NCBI GenBank assembly: GCA_041399155.1
Contig: JAWKTI010000003.1
Location: 434,001-498,000, forward strand
Length of the DNA: 64,000 bases
Reading direction: 5' to 3'
Origin: Zavarzinella sp.
GTDB lineage: Bacteria > Planctomycetota > Planctomycetia > Gemmatales > Gemmataceae
Notes under the pieces: generated by a model
The model's database searches: none
What the model was told of the DNA's origin: nothing
Seen by the model: only the letters and a program-made list of their open reading frames with translations
Shown here: in pieces, positions 36,031 to 45,026 of the stretch
How positions within the stretch are numbered: the stretch's first letter is position 1
Layout of the letters: each line of letters starts with the position of its first letter
Position numbers and translations under genes: made by a program

Positions 36031-36797
36031 AGATTCGCGACCCGAAAAGTATCGAACGCCTGGTTCGCTGGGTCAGTCCGTTGATTAGTCGCTGGATGCG
36101 GACCATGAGCTTTGCTGCATGGTCTGGCGATCAATATCTGATGAACGATCGCCCTTACCTTATTGGCGATTCGCGGTTCATTTATGCGTTCTGGCACGAA
36201 TATATTCTGCTGCCAGCGTTTTACTGTGCCCACCCGGAAACGTCGGTGCTGGTGGGACAACATGCTGATGGCGAATTAATTACCCAGATCATTCAGCAGT
36301 TTGGCTTTAGTGCTATTCGAGGTTCATCCACCCGTGGGGGAACGGTTGCCCTGCTGAAAATGCTGCGGGATGGTCATTCTCGCCATTTCGCCATTACGCC
36401 CGACGGCCCACGTGGGCCAAGGCGGGTTTGTCAGGCGGGATCGGTCTATCTGGCATCCCGAAGTGGGATACCGATTGTACCAGTAGGTTTGGGGGGACCG
36501 ACCCTGTTTCGGGCGAAAAGCTGGGATCGCTTTGCGATTCCCAAACCCTTTTCTCGCTGGCGAATGGTAATGATGCCACCGATTGCGGTGCCGCCCAAGC
36601 TGGGGCTGGAAGAATTAGAACCTTACCGCCTGAAAGTGGAAGCTACAATGAATCTGGCCTGCGACATCGCCGAACAGTGGGCATTGACAGGACAGTTGGA
36701 ACTGCCCCACGAACTGGCTGGGGAACATACAATCTTTCGCCCAGCGAAGACGTATCGTTATCCGTATTGGGAAATGACCCAAAAAACAACCAAGTGA
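36027..36797 (+). CDS. Lysophospholipid acyltransferase-like protein (DUF374)
   Basis: A 256-residue protein of the DUF374 group of glycerolipid/lipid A acyltransferases. The catalytic HX4D-like block appears as IYAFWHEYILLPAFYC, with FAITPDGPRGPRRVCQAG as the second conserved block that positions the acyl donor. An N-terminal hydrophobic helix suggests membrane association. ATG 36027 overlaps the dapF stop; a GTG 18 bases upstream is less likely. It may finish lipid A or phospholipid acylation, by family analogy only. Confidence 0.88.
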   Translation: MKIRDPKSIERLVRWVSPLISRWMRTMSFAAWSGDQYLMNDRPYLIGDSRFIYAFWHEYILLPAFYCAHPETSVLVGQHADGELITQIIQQFGFSAIRGSSTRGGTVALLKMLRDGHSRHFAITPDGPRGPRRVCQAGSVYLASRSGIPIVPVGLGGPTLFRAKSWDRFAIPKPFSRWRMVMMPPIAVPPKLGLEELEPYRLKVEATMNLACDIAEQWALTGQLELPHELAGEHTIFRPAKTYRYPYWEMTQKTTK

Positions 36798-36839
36798 ACC
36801 AGAAACGCCACCGCAGTGTCGGTGGGGAAAACACGCTAC

Positions 36840-37469
36840 ATGATGGTCAAGTCGATGAAACCCGCGAAGGCTGAAGTTCAAATTATTGCCGGCAAATTAC
36901 GCCGACGCCGGATTCAATGTCTCGTGCAGGATACCCTGCGTCCCACCCCAATGCGGGTGCGGGAGGCTTATTTCAGCATCATGGGTAATGCAATCCCGGA
37001 TCGGCACTTTTTTGATGTCTTTGCGGGTACCGGCATCCACGGCCTGGAAGCAGTCAGCAGAGGAGCCACCGAGGCAACCTTTATTGAACATGATCGCCAC
37101 CTGGTGGACAGCCTGAACGATAACATGCGGTTATTGAAAATCGACCAGCAGGGCCTTGTGCTGAAGGCGGATGTCTACCGCTGGGTGGAACGCTGGATGG
37201 CACCCCAGGAAGCGGTAAATGTGTTTGTCAGCCCACCGTTTCCTGATTTGACGAACAAGAAAGAGGAATTCATCAAACTGATTGCCGAACTGATGGAAAA
37301 AGTGGCGATCGATTCCACGGTGACGGTTCAGGCAGAAGATAATTTCGATATTACAGAACTGCCCGGCGAAGAATGGGATATTCGAACCTACGGCCGCAAC
37401 GTTCTTGCCATCTGGGTAAAACCGGATCCCAACGCCCCACCGGACGATGTTGTGGAAGAGGAAGAATGA
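36840..37469 (+). CDS. rsmD: 16S rRNA (guanine-N2) methyltransferase RsmD family
   Basis: Methylates a guanine of 16S rRNA (m2G966 in E. coli). The frame shows the family start AKAEVQIIAGKLRRRRIQCL, then LRPTPMRVREAYFSIMGNAI, the AdoMet motif FFDVFAGTGIHGLEAVSRGA, and VSPPFPD where most family members have DPPY. The acidic tail is short. The start is uncertain: ATG 36840 (used), 36855, or GTG 36816. It lies 42 bp after the acyltransferase gene. Confidence 0.88.
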   Translation: MMVKSMKPAKAEVQIIAGKLRRRRIQCLVQDTLRPTPMRVREAYFSIMGNAIPDRHFFDVFAGTGIHGLEAVSRGATEATFIEHDRHLVDSLNDNMRLLKIDQQGLVLKADVYRWVERWMAPQEAVNVFVSPPFPDLTNKKEEFIKLIAELMEKVAIDSTVTVQAEDNFDITELPGEEWDIRTYGRNVLAIWVKPDPNAPPDDVVEEEE

Positions 37470-38290
37470 CTGCACAATTTGAATTGATGAAGTGAAAGCA
37501 CAATGGATATCAACACAAGAATGCGAGGTTGCCTGCTCGGACTAGCATGTGGTGATGCAGTTGGTACTACCGTTGAATTCTGCGAACGGGGTAGTTTTCC
37601 ACCAGTGACCGATATGATTGGTGGGGGACCATTCAACCTGCCGGCAGGTGCCTGGACAGACGATACTTCAATGGCTCTCTGCCTTGCGAGTAGCCTCGTG
37701 GAAGTTGGACACTTCGATCCTTCAGATCAGATGAAGCGTTACTGCCAGTGGTATGATACTGGCTACATGAGCAGTACAGGACGTTGTTTCGATATTGGAC
37801 TTACCGTTCGTGGTGCACTGGTGAGATACCAGCAGTCTAGCGACCCATACAGTGGAAGAACCGAACCACAATCTGCCGGAAATGGGTGCATCATGAGGCT
37901 GGCACCAGTTCCATTATTTTTTTATCCCGATAGAAATGCGGCAATTTACTGGGCTGGTGAGAGCTCTCGCACAACACACGGTGCACCAGAATGCATTGAA
38001 GCCTGTAAATTGCTTGCTTCGATGATTTGTATTGCACTTTCAGGTGGTAGCAAAGACGAAATTTTGTTCTCACATCGGCTTTCAGACTACCAGACATCGA
38101 AAGTTCGCTCGATCGCTGCAGGGGACTATCGCCATAAAAGTGTGAACGAGATTTTCGGCACAGGTTATGTCATTCATTGCCTGGAAGCATCAGCATGGTG
38201 CTTCTACAATTCTGAATCTTACAAAGATGCAACTTTTCGGGCTGTGAATCTTGGCGATGATGCGGATACTACTGGTGCGGTTTGTGGGCA

Positions 38291-38299
38291 GATTGCAGG
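38291..38299. repeat. Target site duplication, left copy
   Basis: GATTGCAGG, identical to 39931-39939. Perfect 9-bp duplication flanking the insertion. Confidence 0.92.
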
Positions 38300-39930
38300 G
38301 AGTGCAACCGGTCATCCGGGCAAGGGTAATAAGTGGGACAGATTGAGCTGTTTGCGGAACCTGTCTGTTCTTTGGTATTCCTGGTTAGCCAGGTAAATAT
38401 GAAAATCTCTGGTTCGACCTGCCAGATCAATTGCTCGGGCGTGTAGCATTGCCTGGGCCCCTTTCGTTTTCCATCTCATTCCCGTGCGGCACATTCGATC
38501 CATCACCAGGTGCCGACAAGCCCCTTCAATCACCCCAGTTGCAATCGGCAGCCCTTGCTGCAAATAGCTGTCATATCTCATCCGGTGGTAGTTCTTTTCA
38601 AAGTAGTTGCAAACCTGATTAATCTTCTTTAACTTTTCTGCTTTCAATTCGCTTTTTGTCGCTTTCTGACGGATTCCCGAAACCACACTTTTCACATCTC
38701 CCTTCAGGATTCTCAATAGGCGGTCTCGAGCAAACGCTTCCTGATGTTCACGGTGAGACTCAAACACTTTTGCCGCATCCCACACATAACTGGCAACATG
38801 AATGATATCCAGGATATCAATTGTTTCGTATGAATCGAAATTGACATCAGATGCTTCCCACAAACTGGTCTGACCATCCATCAGCCGTACCAAAGGCTGA
38901 CCTGATTGGTGGCGACGTTCGACCTGTTCTGCTGCCCACACCATCGCGTGGTGCGTGCCTCTGATCAGCACCCCCTCCGCATCACATTGCGACAAAAATC
39001 CCGCAACCACTTTGCCCACCGGTTCGGGGCGTTTCTCCTCACGATTCGAGTTTTCTCGAAATAACGCTGCGACAATCTCTTCAGCCGTTCGAAAATATTC
39101 ATTCACGGAATATACGGTCGCCAGCGTCGCCATACGCCGATTACCAGGAAAATACCGTTGATCAAACGCTGGAATCGCCTTCGTCTTGCGAACCATGGGG
39201 ACTCCTTTGGCATCGGCACTCACCACCAGAATCTTTCCCTCTGCTGTTGGTGCAGGAATTGGGATCTCATTCAGAAACTGTTCTGCAGATTCACTCAGAT
39301 TGTGGATATTTCGTTCCAGAGTATCGACCGGACTCTTTTGCAGATACAACAAAGAAATCACATCTGATGATTCCTGATACGACATCTTTGTGCTGAGATA
39401 ATGCATGACCTCGCGAAACCACGGAGAATATGTGTTTGCTGGCATCTGAATCATGACATCCACAGGATACAAATCAATCTTGCGGCCAAGATCGACGCCA
39501 TAAACATACTGCTCAAACCGATGCTCACCAAAGATCGTTCGGATGGACCGTTGTCGGGGTTCTTCGCTGCGATGAAGCACTTCACCTGTTTCTGTCTGGA
39601 TCTTTTCTCCCACGTCGCCATCGCCAAGCATTTCCAGGTACAACGAGATTGCTGAAGCACCAATTTGAGCAACCGATTGTTGAACATGTTGCTCGAAATC
39701 ACGAATCGGCATGCATTCCTGTACAGCACGATTGACTTCTGATGCGAGTCGATCAAATAGGCCAAACAGGAAGTTGGGGTTGATTGAAGAAGATGTGTCT
39801 GGGATAATCATTATTGGGTCTCCTGCGATGTTTGGTTGTCAGAACCCCTGATATCGCAGAAAGACCCATCTTTTTACACCCCAATTTGCTAAATCAGTTA
39901 CCCAACCCTCCCGAATGACCGGTTGCACTC
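38300..39930 (-). mobile_element. ISKra4-family insertion sequence, complete
   Basis: 1631 bp. The left end reads GAGTGCAACCGGTCAT and the right end is its inverse (ATGACCGGTTGCACTC); similarity extends a few bases further with differences. One transposase gene fills nearly all of it. The flanks are perfect 9-bp duplications. Everything needed for movement looks intact. Confidence 0.92.
38312..39811 (-). CDS. ISKra4-family transposase
   Basis: A 499-residue transposase. The central block VVSADAKGVPMVRK, the middle VRLMDGQTSLWEASD and the C-terminal GVIEGACRHLVMDRMCRTGM then RWKTKGAQAMLHARAI are hallmarks of ISKra4 transposases, with the DDE acids expected in the first two and the Glu in VIEGAC. 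Its stop codon lies inside the terminal repeat. No frameshift seen. Confidence 0.93.
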   Translation of the reverse strand: MIIPDTSSSINPNFLFGLFDRLASEVNRAVQECMPIRDFEQHVQQSVAQIGASAISLYLEMLGDGDVGEKIQTETGEVLHRSEEPRQRSIRTIFGEHRFEQYVYGVDLGRKIDLYPVDVMIQMPANTYSPWFREVMHYLSTKMSYQESSDVISLLYLQKSPVDTLERNIHNLSESAEQFLNEIPIPAPTAEGKILVVSADAKGVPMVRKTKAIPAFDQRYFPGNRRMATLATVYSVNEYFRTAEEIVAALFRENSNREEKRPEPVGKVVAGFLSQCDAEGVLIRGTHHAMVWAAEQVERRHQSGQPLVRLMDGQTSLWEASDVNFDSYETIDILDIIHVASYVWDAAKVFESHREHQEAFARDRLLRILKGDVKSVVSGIRQKATKSELKAEKLKKINQVCNYFEKNYHRMRYDSYLQQGLPIATGVIEGACRHLVMDRMCRTGMRWKTKGAQAMLHARAIDLAGRTRDFHIYLANQEYQRTDRFRKQLNLSHLLPLPG

Positions 39931-39939
39931 GATTGCAGG
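39931..39939. repeat. Target site duplication, right copy
   Basis: GATTGCAGG, identical to 38291-38299. Confidence 0.92.
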
Positions 39940-40152
39940 AGCGTACTATGGCGAGACTGGCATCCCTGCTGAATGGTTATCTCGGCTTGTGATGGAAGAT
40001 GAGATTCGTTCTTTGGCGGACCGACTTACACAAGGTCCCAACGCATCTGGCGATGGAACGGAAGTGCAAGAATGACTGCATAGATTTTGATTGAGGAAGT
40101 GAGAGAACGATGGATACTTTTCGCGGGAATGACGATTTCAGGTGGGCACCAG

Positions 40153-40192
<40 letters not shown>

Positions 40193-40227
40193 ACTTCGAG
40201 ATTCTCCTTAAGACGGTTGTGTAACAA

Positions 40228-40256
40228 CCGTCATTCCCGCGTAGGCGGGACTATAG
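40228..40256. repeat. REP-like palindrome
   Basis: CCGTCATTCCCGCG then TAGGCGGGACTATAG, a member of the same dispersed family as 30998-31025. A half copy (CGCGGGAATGACG) is at about 40121. Confidence 0.75.
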
Positions 40257-40322
40257 AAAGAAGTAAGAATCGCCGCGCGGATTCTTTTGTCGAAGATAAT
40301 CGGCGCGGACATGTTAATGGGT

Positions 40323-40426
40323 CCGCGATTGAGCATATACTAAAAGTGACGGCCACAGGCGCCCTAAGCAAGCGATTGGAGCAGGAATCGCTTCGTATCC
40401 ACGTTCGCGACTCTGCTCAATCGCGG
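40323..40426. repeat. MITE-like repeat, copy 2
   Basis: 104 bp with perfect 13-bp inverted ends CCGCGATTGAGCA and TGCTCAATCGCGG and an inner AGCGATT/AATCGCT stem. It matches 32081-32182 along its length, including TATACT. It ends 42 bp before the likely start of the DUF6414 gene. Confidence 0.78.
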
Positions 40427-40467
40427 ATCCCTTCGGTGGCATGATTATCTGCCGTGTCGAGGCGAAT

Positions 40468-41361
40468 ATGGAAAATTCCGATCACCTTATTATTCCGGTC
40501 TACCTGAATCAACGTGTAGTCTTCGATTTCGTTGCTTCACTACAAGGTGGATTAGCCGAGGTGACTAAGATCTCCGAAACCCAAAAAGTGACCGGCGAAA
40601 CCGCCACCGAAGCAAGCGGAAGTTTTGGCCTAAGCAAGGTATTATCATCACTCCTCAGGATTGATTTCTCTGGCAAAGCTTCGACAAAAGCTGCAGGAGA
40701 GTCAAATACAACGCGAAGTGAGGATCGCATTCATACGCCAGCCTCATTATTCATGCACCTACGTGCATTGCTCAGAGGGAAGAATTGGCTCCAAACGGAT
40801 TCCGCAACGCTTAAGCTTAACCCTGGTGATATAGTCGAATTCTCCGCGAGGATGCAGCCTAACCCCTTGATAAAGACTCTTGATACTTTTCTCGAAGTCC
40901 TCGATATTCATAGTGCGTTTACTTCGGACTCAGGTAAATTTGGCAAAGGAAAATCCCCTGCAAATAAGACGGATGATCTGACGAAGATGAAGAAGCAAAT
41001 GCAGGCAATGTTGTCCGCAATGAAGGGTGGAACAACATCCGACTTAACTACCGCGCCCTTGGATTCTAAGTACCGTTGTATCATCACCTTAGAAAAGCAA
41101 TTCTTGAACGACCCATCGATGTCTGACTTGGTAGATGGCACATTCCGTGTCGTCGGAAAAGTGACTCGTGCGATACATGGAGACACCGAAGCGATTAGCT
41201 TGAATCGAAACACGGCTATTGGATGTCTACCTGATTCTGTGCTTGGCCAGATTGCGACCGCATTTGAGGAGCCAGAAATGCAGGCTTTGCGACTTCCCAA
41301 ATTCGAATGGGAAATCAGGGGGCCAGTTATTCAAGTTCTACCTGTTGCCATCTTCACCTAG
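40468..41361 (+). CDS. DUF6414-family protein
   Basis: About 297 residues. The opening DHLIIPVYLNQRVVFDFVAS followed by LQGGLAEVTKI is the family's N-terminus. The Ser/Gly/Thr-rich segment at residues 50-90 and the C-terminal domain RCIITLEKQFLNDPSMSDLV then TFRVVGKVTRAI are also typical. Function is unknown; members occur in defence and mobile regions. ATG 40468 is chosen for GAGG six bases upstream; ATG 40441 is in frame. It is preceded by MITE-like copy 2. Confidence 0.75.
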   Translation: MENSDHLIIPVYLNQRVVFDFVASLQGGLAEVTKISETQKVTGETATEASGSFGLSKVLSSLLRIDFSGKASTKAAGESNTTRSEDRIHTPASLFMHLRALLRGKNWLQTDSATLKLNPGDIVEFSARMQPNPLIKTLDTFLEVLDIHSAFTSDSGKFGKGKSPANKTDDLTKMKKQMQAMLSAMKGGTTSDLTTAPLDSKYRCIITLEKQFLNDPSMSDLVDGTFRVVGKVTRAIHGDTEAISLNRNTAIGCLPDSVLGQIATAFEEPEMQALRLPKFEWEIRGPVIQVLPVAIFT

Positions 41362-41706
41362 GCAATTGCCAAATAAGTGGTTGCACCTGACCTCAGCACC
41401 ATATGTCGTTTTCAGTACTACGACTCGATTGACGCCGCGGTAGGTGGTGTTCGGTAGAACCCACACATTTCTCGCCGGGCGGGAAGTCCGAAGTTTTTGG
41501 ACAAAGTACGATCAACTAGGCGATCACGTCACCTGTTATCCAAAATGCAAATGTCTGCGACCGCATTTCGCAAAAACTGTCGCAGTGGTACGTGGTACCT
41601 GCTGCAGGTTTTTCTTGTTCACCAGCCGGAAGCGGGTGCCACTTTCGCTATTTCCCGGTGGGCATCATAAACTATCTGATATCTTTCAGCCAGGAGTATT
41701 TTTTCA
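41362..41706. other. Intergenic; possible attC-like remnant, then aldehyde dehydrogenase leader
   Basis: GTGGTTGCACCTGACC (41381-41396) and the later CGCGGTAGGTGGTGTT (41436-41451) are weakly complementary and follow a cassette-like gene, echoing the earlier inverted repeats; confidence is low. The last 30 bp carries the ribosome site CAGGAG before ATG 41707. No gene is seen. Confidence 0.35.
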
Positions 41707-43185
41707 ATGTCGAACACAACCGAAGCCCTGTCTACGGGAACCTACCGCCAACTGTATATCAACGGCAAGTGGGTCGATTCGAGCAGTGGGGAGCGTTTGC
41801 AGGTCATTAACCCCGCCACGGAAGAAAGTATCAGCGAAGTAGCGATGGGTACCCGAGCCGATTGCACTGCCGCGATTGATGCTGCCTACCAGGCAATGGT
41901 GGGCTGGCGGAAATTGACCGCCTATGACAGGGCCAAAATTCTGAAGAAAACCGCCGACCTGATGCGGGAGCGTGCGGATGGAATCGCCCGCACGCTGACA
42001 ATGGAACAAGGCAAGCCAGTGCCCGAAGCGAAAGCGGAAGTGCTGCACTCTGCCGATACCTTCGAGTGGTTTGCCGAGGAAGGAAAGCGGGCTTACGGTC
42101 AGGTGATCCCAAACAGTGCCCCAGGGAAACGCCACATGACCATCAAGCACCCCGTGGGTGTGGTGGGTGCGATTGGCCCCTGGAACTTCCCTATTACGTT
42201 GCAGGCACGCAAAATTGCCCCCGCTCTGGCGGCAGGCTGCACTATTGTTTGCAAACCGGCCAGCCAGACCCCACTGTCACTCATTAATGTATTTGATTGT
42301 TTGATCGATGCGGGCTTGCCGGCGGGTGTTGCCAATCTGATTATTGGCCCAGCCAGCCAGATTGCGGATGAATTTCTGGAAAATCGCAAAATTCAAAAAA
42401 TCAGCTTCACCGGCAGCACCAACGTGGGCAAACAGTTGATGCGACGTGCGGCCGATCAGGTGAAACGCCTCAGCCTGGAACTTGGTGGGCACGCACCGTT
42501 CATTGTGTTTCCCGATGCTGATCCGGAACTGGTTGCAAAAGCGGCCGTGATCGGTAAGTTCCGCAATAATGGGCAGGTCTGTATTTCCCCCAGTCGTTTT
42601 TATGTCCACCGCGACATCAAAGCACGATTCATGGAAGTGGCGATTCAGGCAGCAAAGAACCTGAAAATCGGCAACGGCCTGGACACCGGCATTGAAGTGG
42701 GGCCGATGTTCGAAGCGAAAGCCCTCGAAAGCACCAAACAACTGATTGATGATGCCGCCAGCAAAGGCGCCACCATCGAAACAGGTGGGGATCGCAGTAC
42801 ACGGTTCAACAAAGGGTACTTTTTTGAACCCACGATCCTCAGTGGGCTGAACGAGGAGTGCCGCGTGCTGACTGAAGAGCCATTCGCACCTGTAATGCCC
42901 ATCATGGAGTTCGAATCGACCGAACAAGTGCTGCAAATGGCCAACAAATCGGTGTATGGTCTTGCAGCGTATGTGTTTACGAACGATCTGAGCACCATGT
43001 GGCAAATGGCGGAAGGGCTGGAAGCGGGTATTATCGGCATGAACGATCCCGTACCTGCGACCCCACAGTGCCCATTCGGTGGGATGAAAGAAAGTGGTCT
43101 GGGACGTGAACTGGCTCACGAAGGGCTGGAGGCCTACCTGGAAACCAAGTACATCAGCATGAAGCTGCGTGATGGCATCGCCTGA
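41707..43185 (+). CDS. gabD: NAD(P)-dependent aldehyde dehydrogenase, succinate-semialdehyde type
   Basis: A 492-residue aldehyde dehydrogenase. The catalytic Cys is in NNGQVCISPSRF, the general-base Glu in LSLELGGHAPFI, the cofactor loop in ISFTGSTNVGKQL, and the substrate-channel start in GPWNFPITLQARKIAPALAA. These fit the succinate-semialdehyde/glutarate-semialdehyde group, which oxidises the semialdehyde to the acid. The exact substrate cannot be fixed by eye. The ribosome site is CAGGAG. No glutamate decarboxylase or GABA transaminase gene is nearby. Confidence 0.9.
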   Translation: MSNTTEALSTGTYRQLYINGKWVDSSSGERLQVINPATEESISEVAMGTRADCTAAIDAAYQAMVGWRKLTAYDRAKILKKTADLMRERADGIARTLTMEQGKPVPEAKAEVLHSADTFEWFAEEGKRAYGQVIPNSAPGKRHMTIKHPVGVVGAIGPWNFPITLQARKIAPALAAGCTIVCKPASQTPLSLINVFDCLIDAGLPAGVANLIIGPASQIADEFLENRKIQKISFTGSTNVGKQLMRRAADQVKRLSLELGGHAPFIVFPDADPELVAKAAVIGKFRNNGQVCISPSRFYVHRDIKARFMEVAIQAAKNLKIGNGLDTGIEVGPMFEAKALESTKQLIDDAASKGATIETGGDRSTRFNKGYFFEPTILSGLNEECRVLTEEPFAPVMPIMEFESTEQVLQMANKSVYGLAAYVFTNDLSTMWQMAEGLEAGIIGMNDPVPATPQCPFGGMKESGLGRELAHEGLEAYLETKYISMKLRDGIA

Positions 43186-43211
43186 TTCTCATTCTTTTTT
43201 CACAATTTTCT

Positions 43212-44012
43212 ATGCAACCCACCAATTTTCAGACGGGAAATGAAGTTCGCCTGGCTTGCCGCACGGGTGAACTGCGGGGTCCCACGCCAGGGATGGCACC
43301 TGGGTATGTTCAGGCGAACCTGGTCTGCTTGCCCGCTGAGGTTGCTGCCGATTTTGAACAGTTCTGTCGCATGAATTCCCAGCCGTGCCCCCTGCTGGAA
43401 GTTCTCCCACCTGGGTGCGTGGAACCAGTACGCACCGCACCGGGTGCAGATGTGCGTTTCGACCTGCCACGCTATCGAATCTGGCTGAACGGAGAATGCA
43501 CCGCAGAGCCCGCTGAAATTTCCTGCTGGTGGCGGGACGATTTACAAACCTTTCTGTTAGGTTGTTCTTTCACTTTTGAAAACGCACTGTTGGCAGCAGG
43601 TGTGCCGGTGCGACATATTGACCAGCATTTGAACGTGCCCATGTATCGCACGAACATCGATTGCCAGCCAGTGGGGCGTTTTGCCGGCAAAATGGTGGTG
43701 TCGATGCGACCAATGACCCCTCAACAGGCAAAAGAAGCCTCCGAAATCTGTGGGCATTACCAATTGGCCCATGGCAGGCCAATTCAGATCGGTGAACCAG
43801 CCAAATTAGGGATTTCAAGCATTGACCAGCCGGATTACGGGGATGCGGTGCCCATTTCGTCTGGCGAAGTTCCCGTATTCTGGGCGTGCGGTGTTACCCC
43901 ACAATCGGTGCTGCAACAGGCCCGGTTACCATTTGCAATCACCCACGCACCTGGTCATATGTTTGTGACTGATCTGCAGGACAGCGATTTGTGCGACAAG
44001 ACGGTGATTTGA
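43212..44012 (+). CDS. DUF1445 (putative hydro-lyase / D-glutamate cyclase family)
   Basis: A 266-residue protein of the DUF1445 family. The segments TGELRGPTPGMAPGYVQANL, then DVRFDLPRYRIW, then FLLGCSFTFENALL and ACGVTPQSVL, and the end APGHMFVTDL are the conserved blocks. One mammalian relative is a D-glutamate cyclase; bacterial roles are mostly unproven. It starts 26 bp after the aldehyde dehydrogenase in the same direction, so the two may be co-transcribed. Confidence 0.9.
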   Translation: MQPTNFQTGNEVRLACRTGELRGPTPGMAPGYVQANLVCLPAEVAADFEQFCRMNSQPCPLLEVLPPGCVEPVRTAPGADVRFDLPRYRIWLNGECTAEPAEISCWWRDDLQTFLLGCSFTFENALLAAGVPVRHIDQHLNVPMYRTNIDCQPVGRFAGKMVVSMRPMTPQQAKEASEICGHYQLAHGRPIQIGEPAKLGISSIDQPDYGDAVPISSGEVPVFWACGVTPQSVLQQARLPFAITHAPGHMFVTDLQDSDLCDKTVI

Positions 44013-44063
44013 CCGCAAAGTAGCAAACCGCACAACGATGCCACTTCGAGTTTCTGCAGTAAA

Positions 44064-44160
44064 TTTCCGCTTTCGCGGGAATGACGTTCCGCGGTGGGTT
44101 TCAGTTCATTAGGTACACTTCGTGTTTCTAGACTGGATTCCCGCCTTCGCGGGAATGACG
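44064..44160. repeat. Pair of REP-like palindromes
   Basis: TTCCGCTTTCGCGGGAATGACG (44065-44086) and CTGGATTCCCGCC-TTCGCGGGAATGACG (44132-44160) are inverted-orientation members of the same dispersed family. They lie in the gap between two genes facing each other. Confidence 0.78.
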
Positions 44161-44260
44161 GTTGTTGCACCATCCAGCAAGAGAACCCAATGCTTTTATC
44201 ACAACCCGATTCAACTTAATTCGCAATATTGCAGCATTTCAAAAATATAATATTGCAATA

Positions 44261-44608
44261 TTATTGTCTTGGCACTGTCAGTTGGGGAACTTTCACTTCA
44301 GGTGCATTATCGTCAATTTTTCGCCAGCCACCGGACGATTTTTCTTCATTGGCGGGCAGGAAAAAACTACTGGCTGGTCCCTGCTCTTTGGGTGCATCTT
44401 TCTTCGAGGCGAGGTTTTCTACCACGTCTTTGGCTTTTTCGAGGCCTTTTTTGCCATCTTCCAGGATTTTGCCCGTATTTAATTCAACAGCAATGTCCTG
44501 TTTGCCGGTTTCATTCGATTTGCGGGAAATGTTGTACCAGCCGAGGTACCAGCCCGCACCTGCAAATGCGAGTGCGGCCATTCCCACCAGTGCGAACATA
44601 TTTTTCAT
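44261..44608 (-). CDS. Small membrane-anchored hypothetical protein
   Basis: A 115-residue protein with one N-terminal membrane segment (MFALVGMAALAFAGAGWYLG at residues 4-23) followed by a charged, Lys/Glu-rich region that may form a helix (EDGKKGLEKAKDVVENLASK). The C-terminus is Pro/Gln-rich. No function known; similar anchored helices are common in planctomycetes. A ribosome site AAGGAGTG precedes the ATG. Confidence 0.7.
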   Translation of the reverse strand: MKNMFALVGMAALAFAGAGWYLGWYNISRKSNETGKQDIAVELNTGKILEDGKKGLEKAKDVVENLASKKDAPKEQGPASSFFLPANEEKSSGGWRKIDDNAPEVKVPQLTVPRQ

Positions 44609-45026
44609 GATTCACTCCTTTGAAAACAATTTCGTGTATCTGAATCTATCTTGGACATTTGGTCAAGCCCGACGCACGTGGGGGCCATTTTCATGAGAAC
44701 GCACCTCGATTTGGAAACTTGCGACGAAAATGAACCGACGGCCAGTCCGAACTATCTAATAGGGTACTGGTGGTGCGATTTCACCGTTTTGTGGCAACGA
44801 TTTTAATGATTTTCCGGGCAATCCCATAGACAAAGATTGTTTTGCCCTTTTCTTATCGAGCCAGAACAAGGTAAAATGGATAAGGCGTTTCATCTCATAA
44901 GGATACTGGTGGAACGCAATCTTGAACCCCCGCACCGCCGACGGGTTTTCCTACCCGAAAACAATTGACACAACGCGTGGGAATCGTCTTGCAGGTGCGA
45001 GTGCGCCAGGAACGAGGAGAACAATA
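44609..45026. other. Intergenic upstream of prkA
   Basis: No gene seen. A frame from 44922 continues into prkA, but its first 35 codons lack support and the true start is at 45027. The divergent promoters of prkA and the small membrane gene must lie here. Confidence 0.5.

Larger units (their letters stand above)
37503..40075 (+). pseudogene. ADP-ribosylglycohydrolase family gene, split by an ISKra4 element
   Basis: This enzyme would remove ADP-ribose from proteins or small molecules. The 5' part (37503-38299) has RGCLLGLACGDAVGTTVEF, then AWTDDTSMALCL with metal-binding Thr-Asp-Asp, GNGCIMRLAP, and NLGDDADTTGAVCGQIAG with the second metal site. The 3' part (39940-40075) continues in frame as YYGETGIPAEWLSRLVMEDE to a stop. 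Removing the element and one 9-bp target copy restores a single intact frame of about 308 codons, so the disruption looks recent. As it stands the product gains an abnormal tail from the element and stops at 38396. Confidence 0.93.

Noticed and set aside
42277..43119. Minus-strand frame of 280 codons over the aldehyde dehydrogenase
   Set aside because: His/Phe-rich translation typical of a reverse shadow in a GC-rich gene.
44922..45026. N-terminal extension of prkA
   Set aside because: The AGGAACGAGGAGA ribosome site and normal PrkA start are at 45027.
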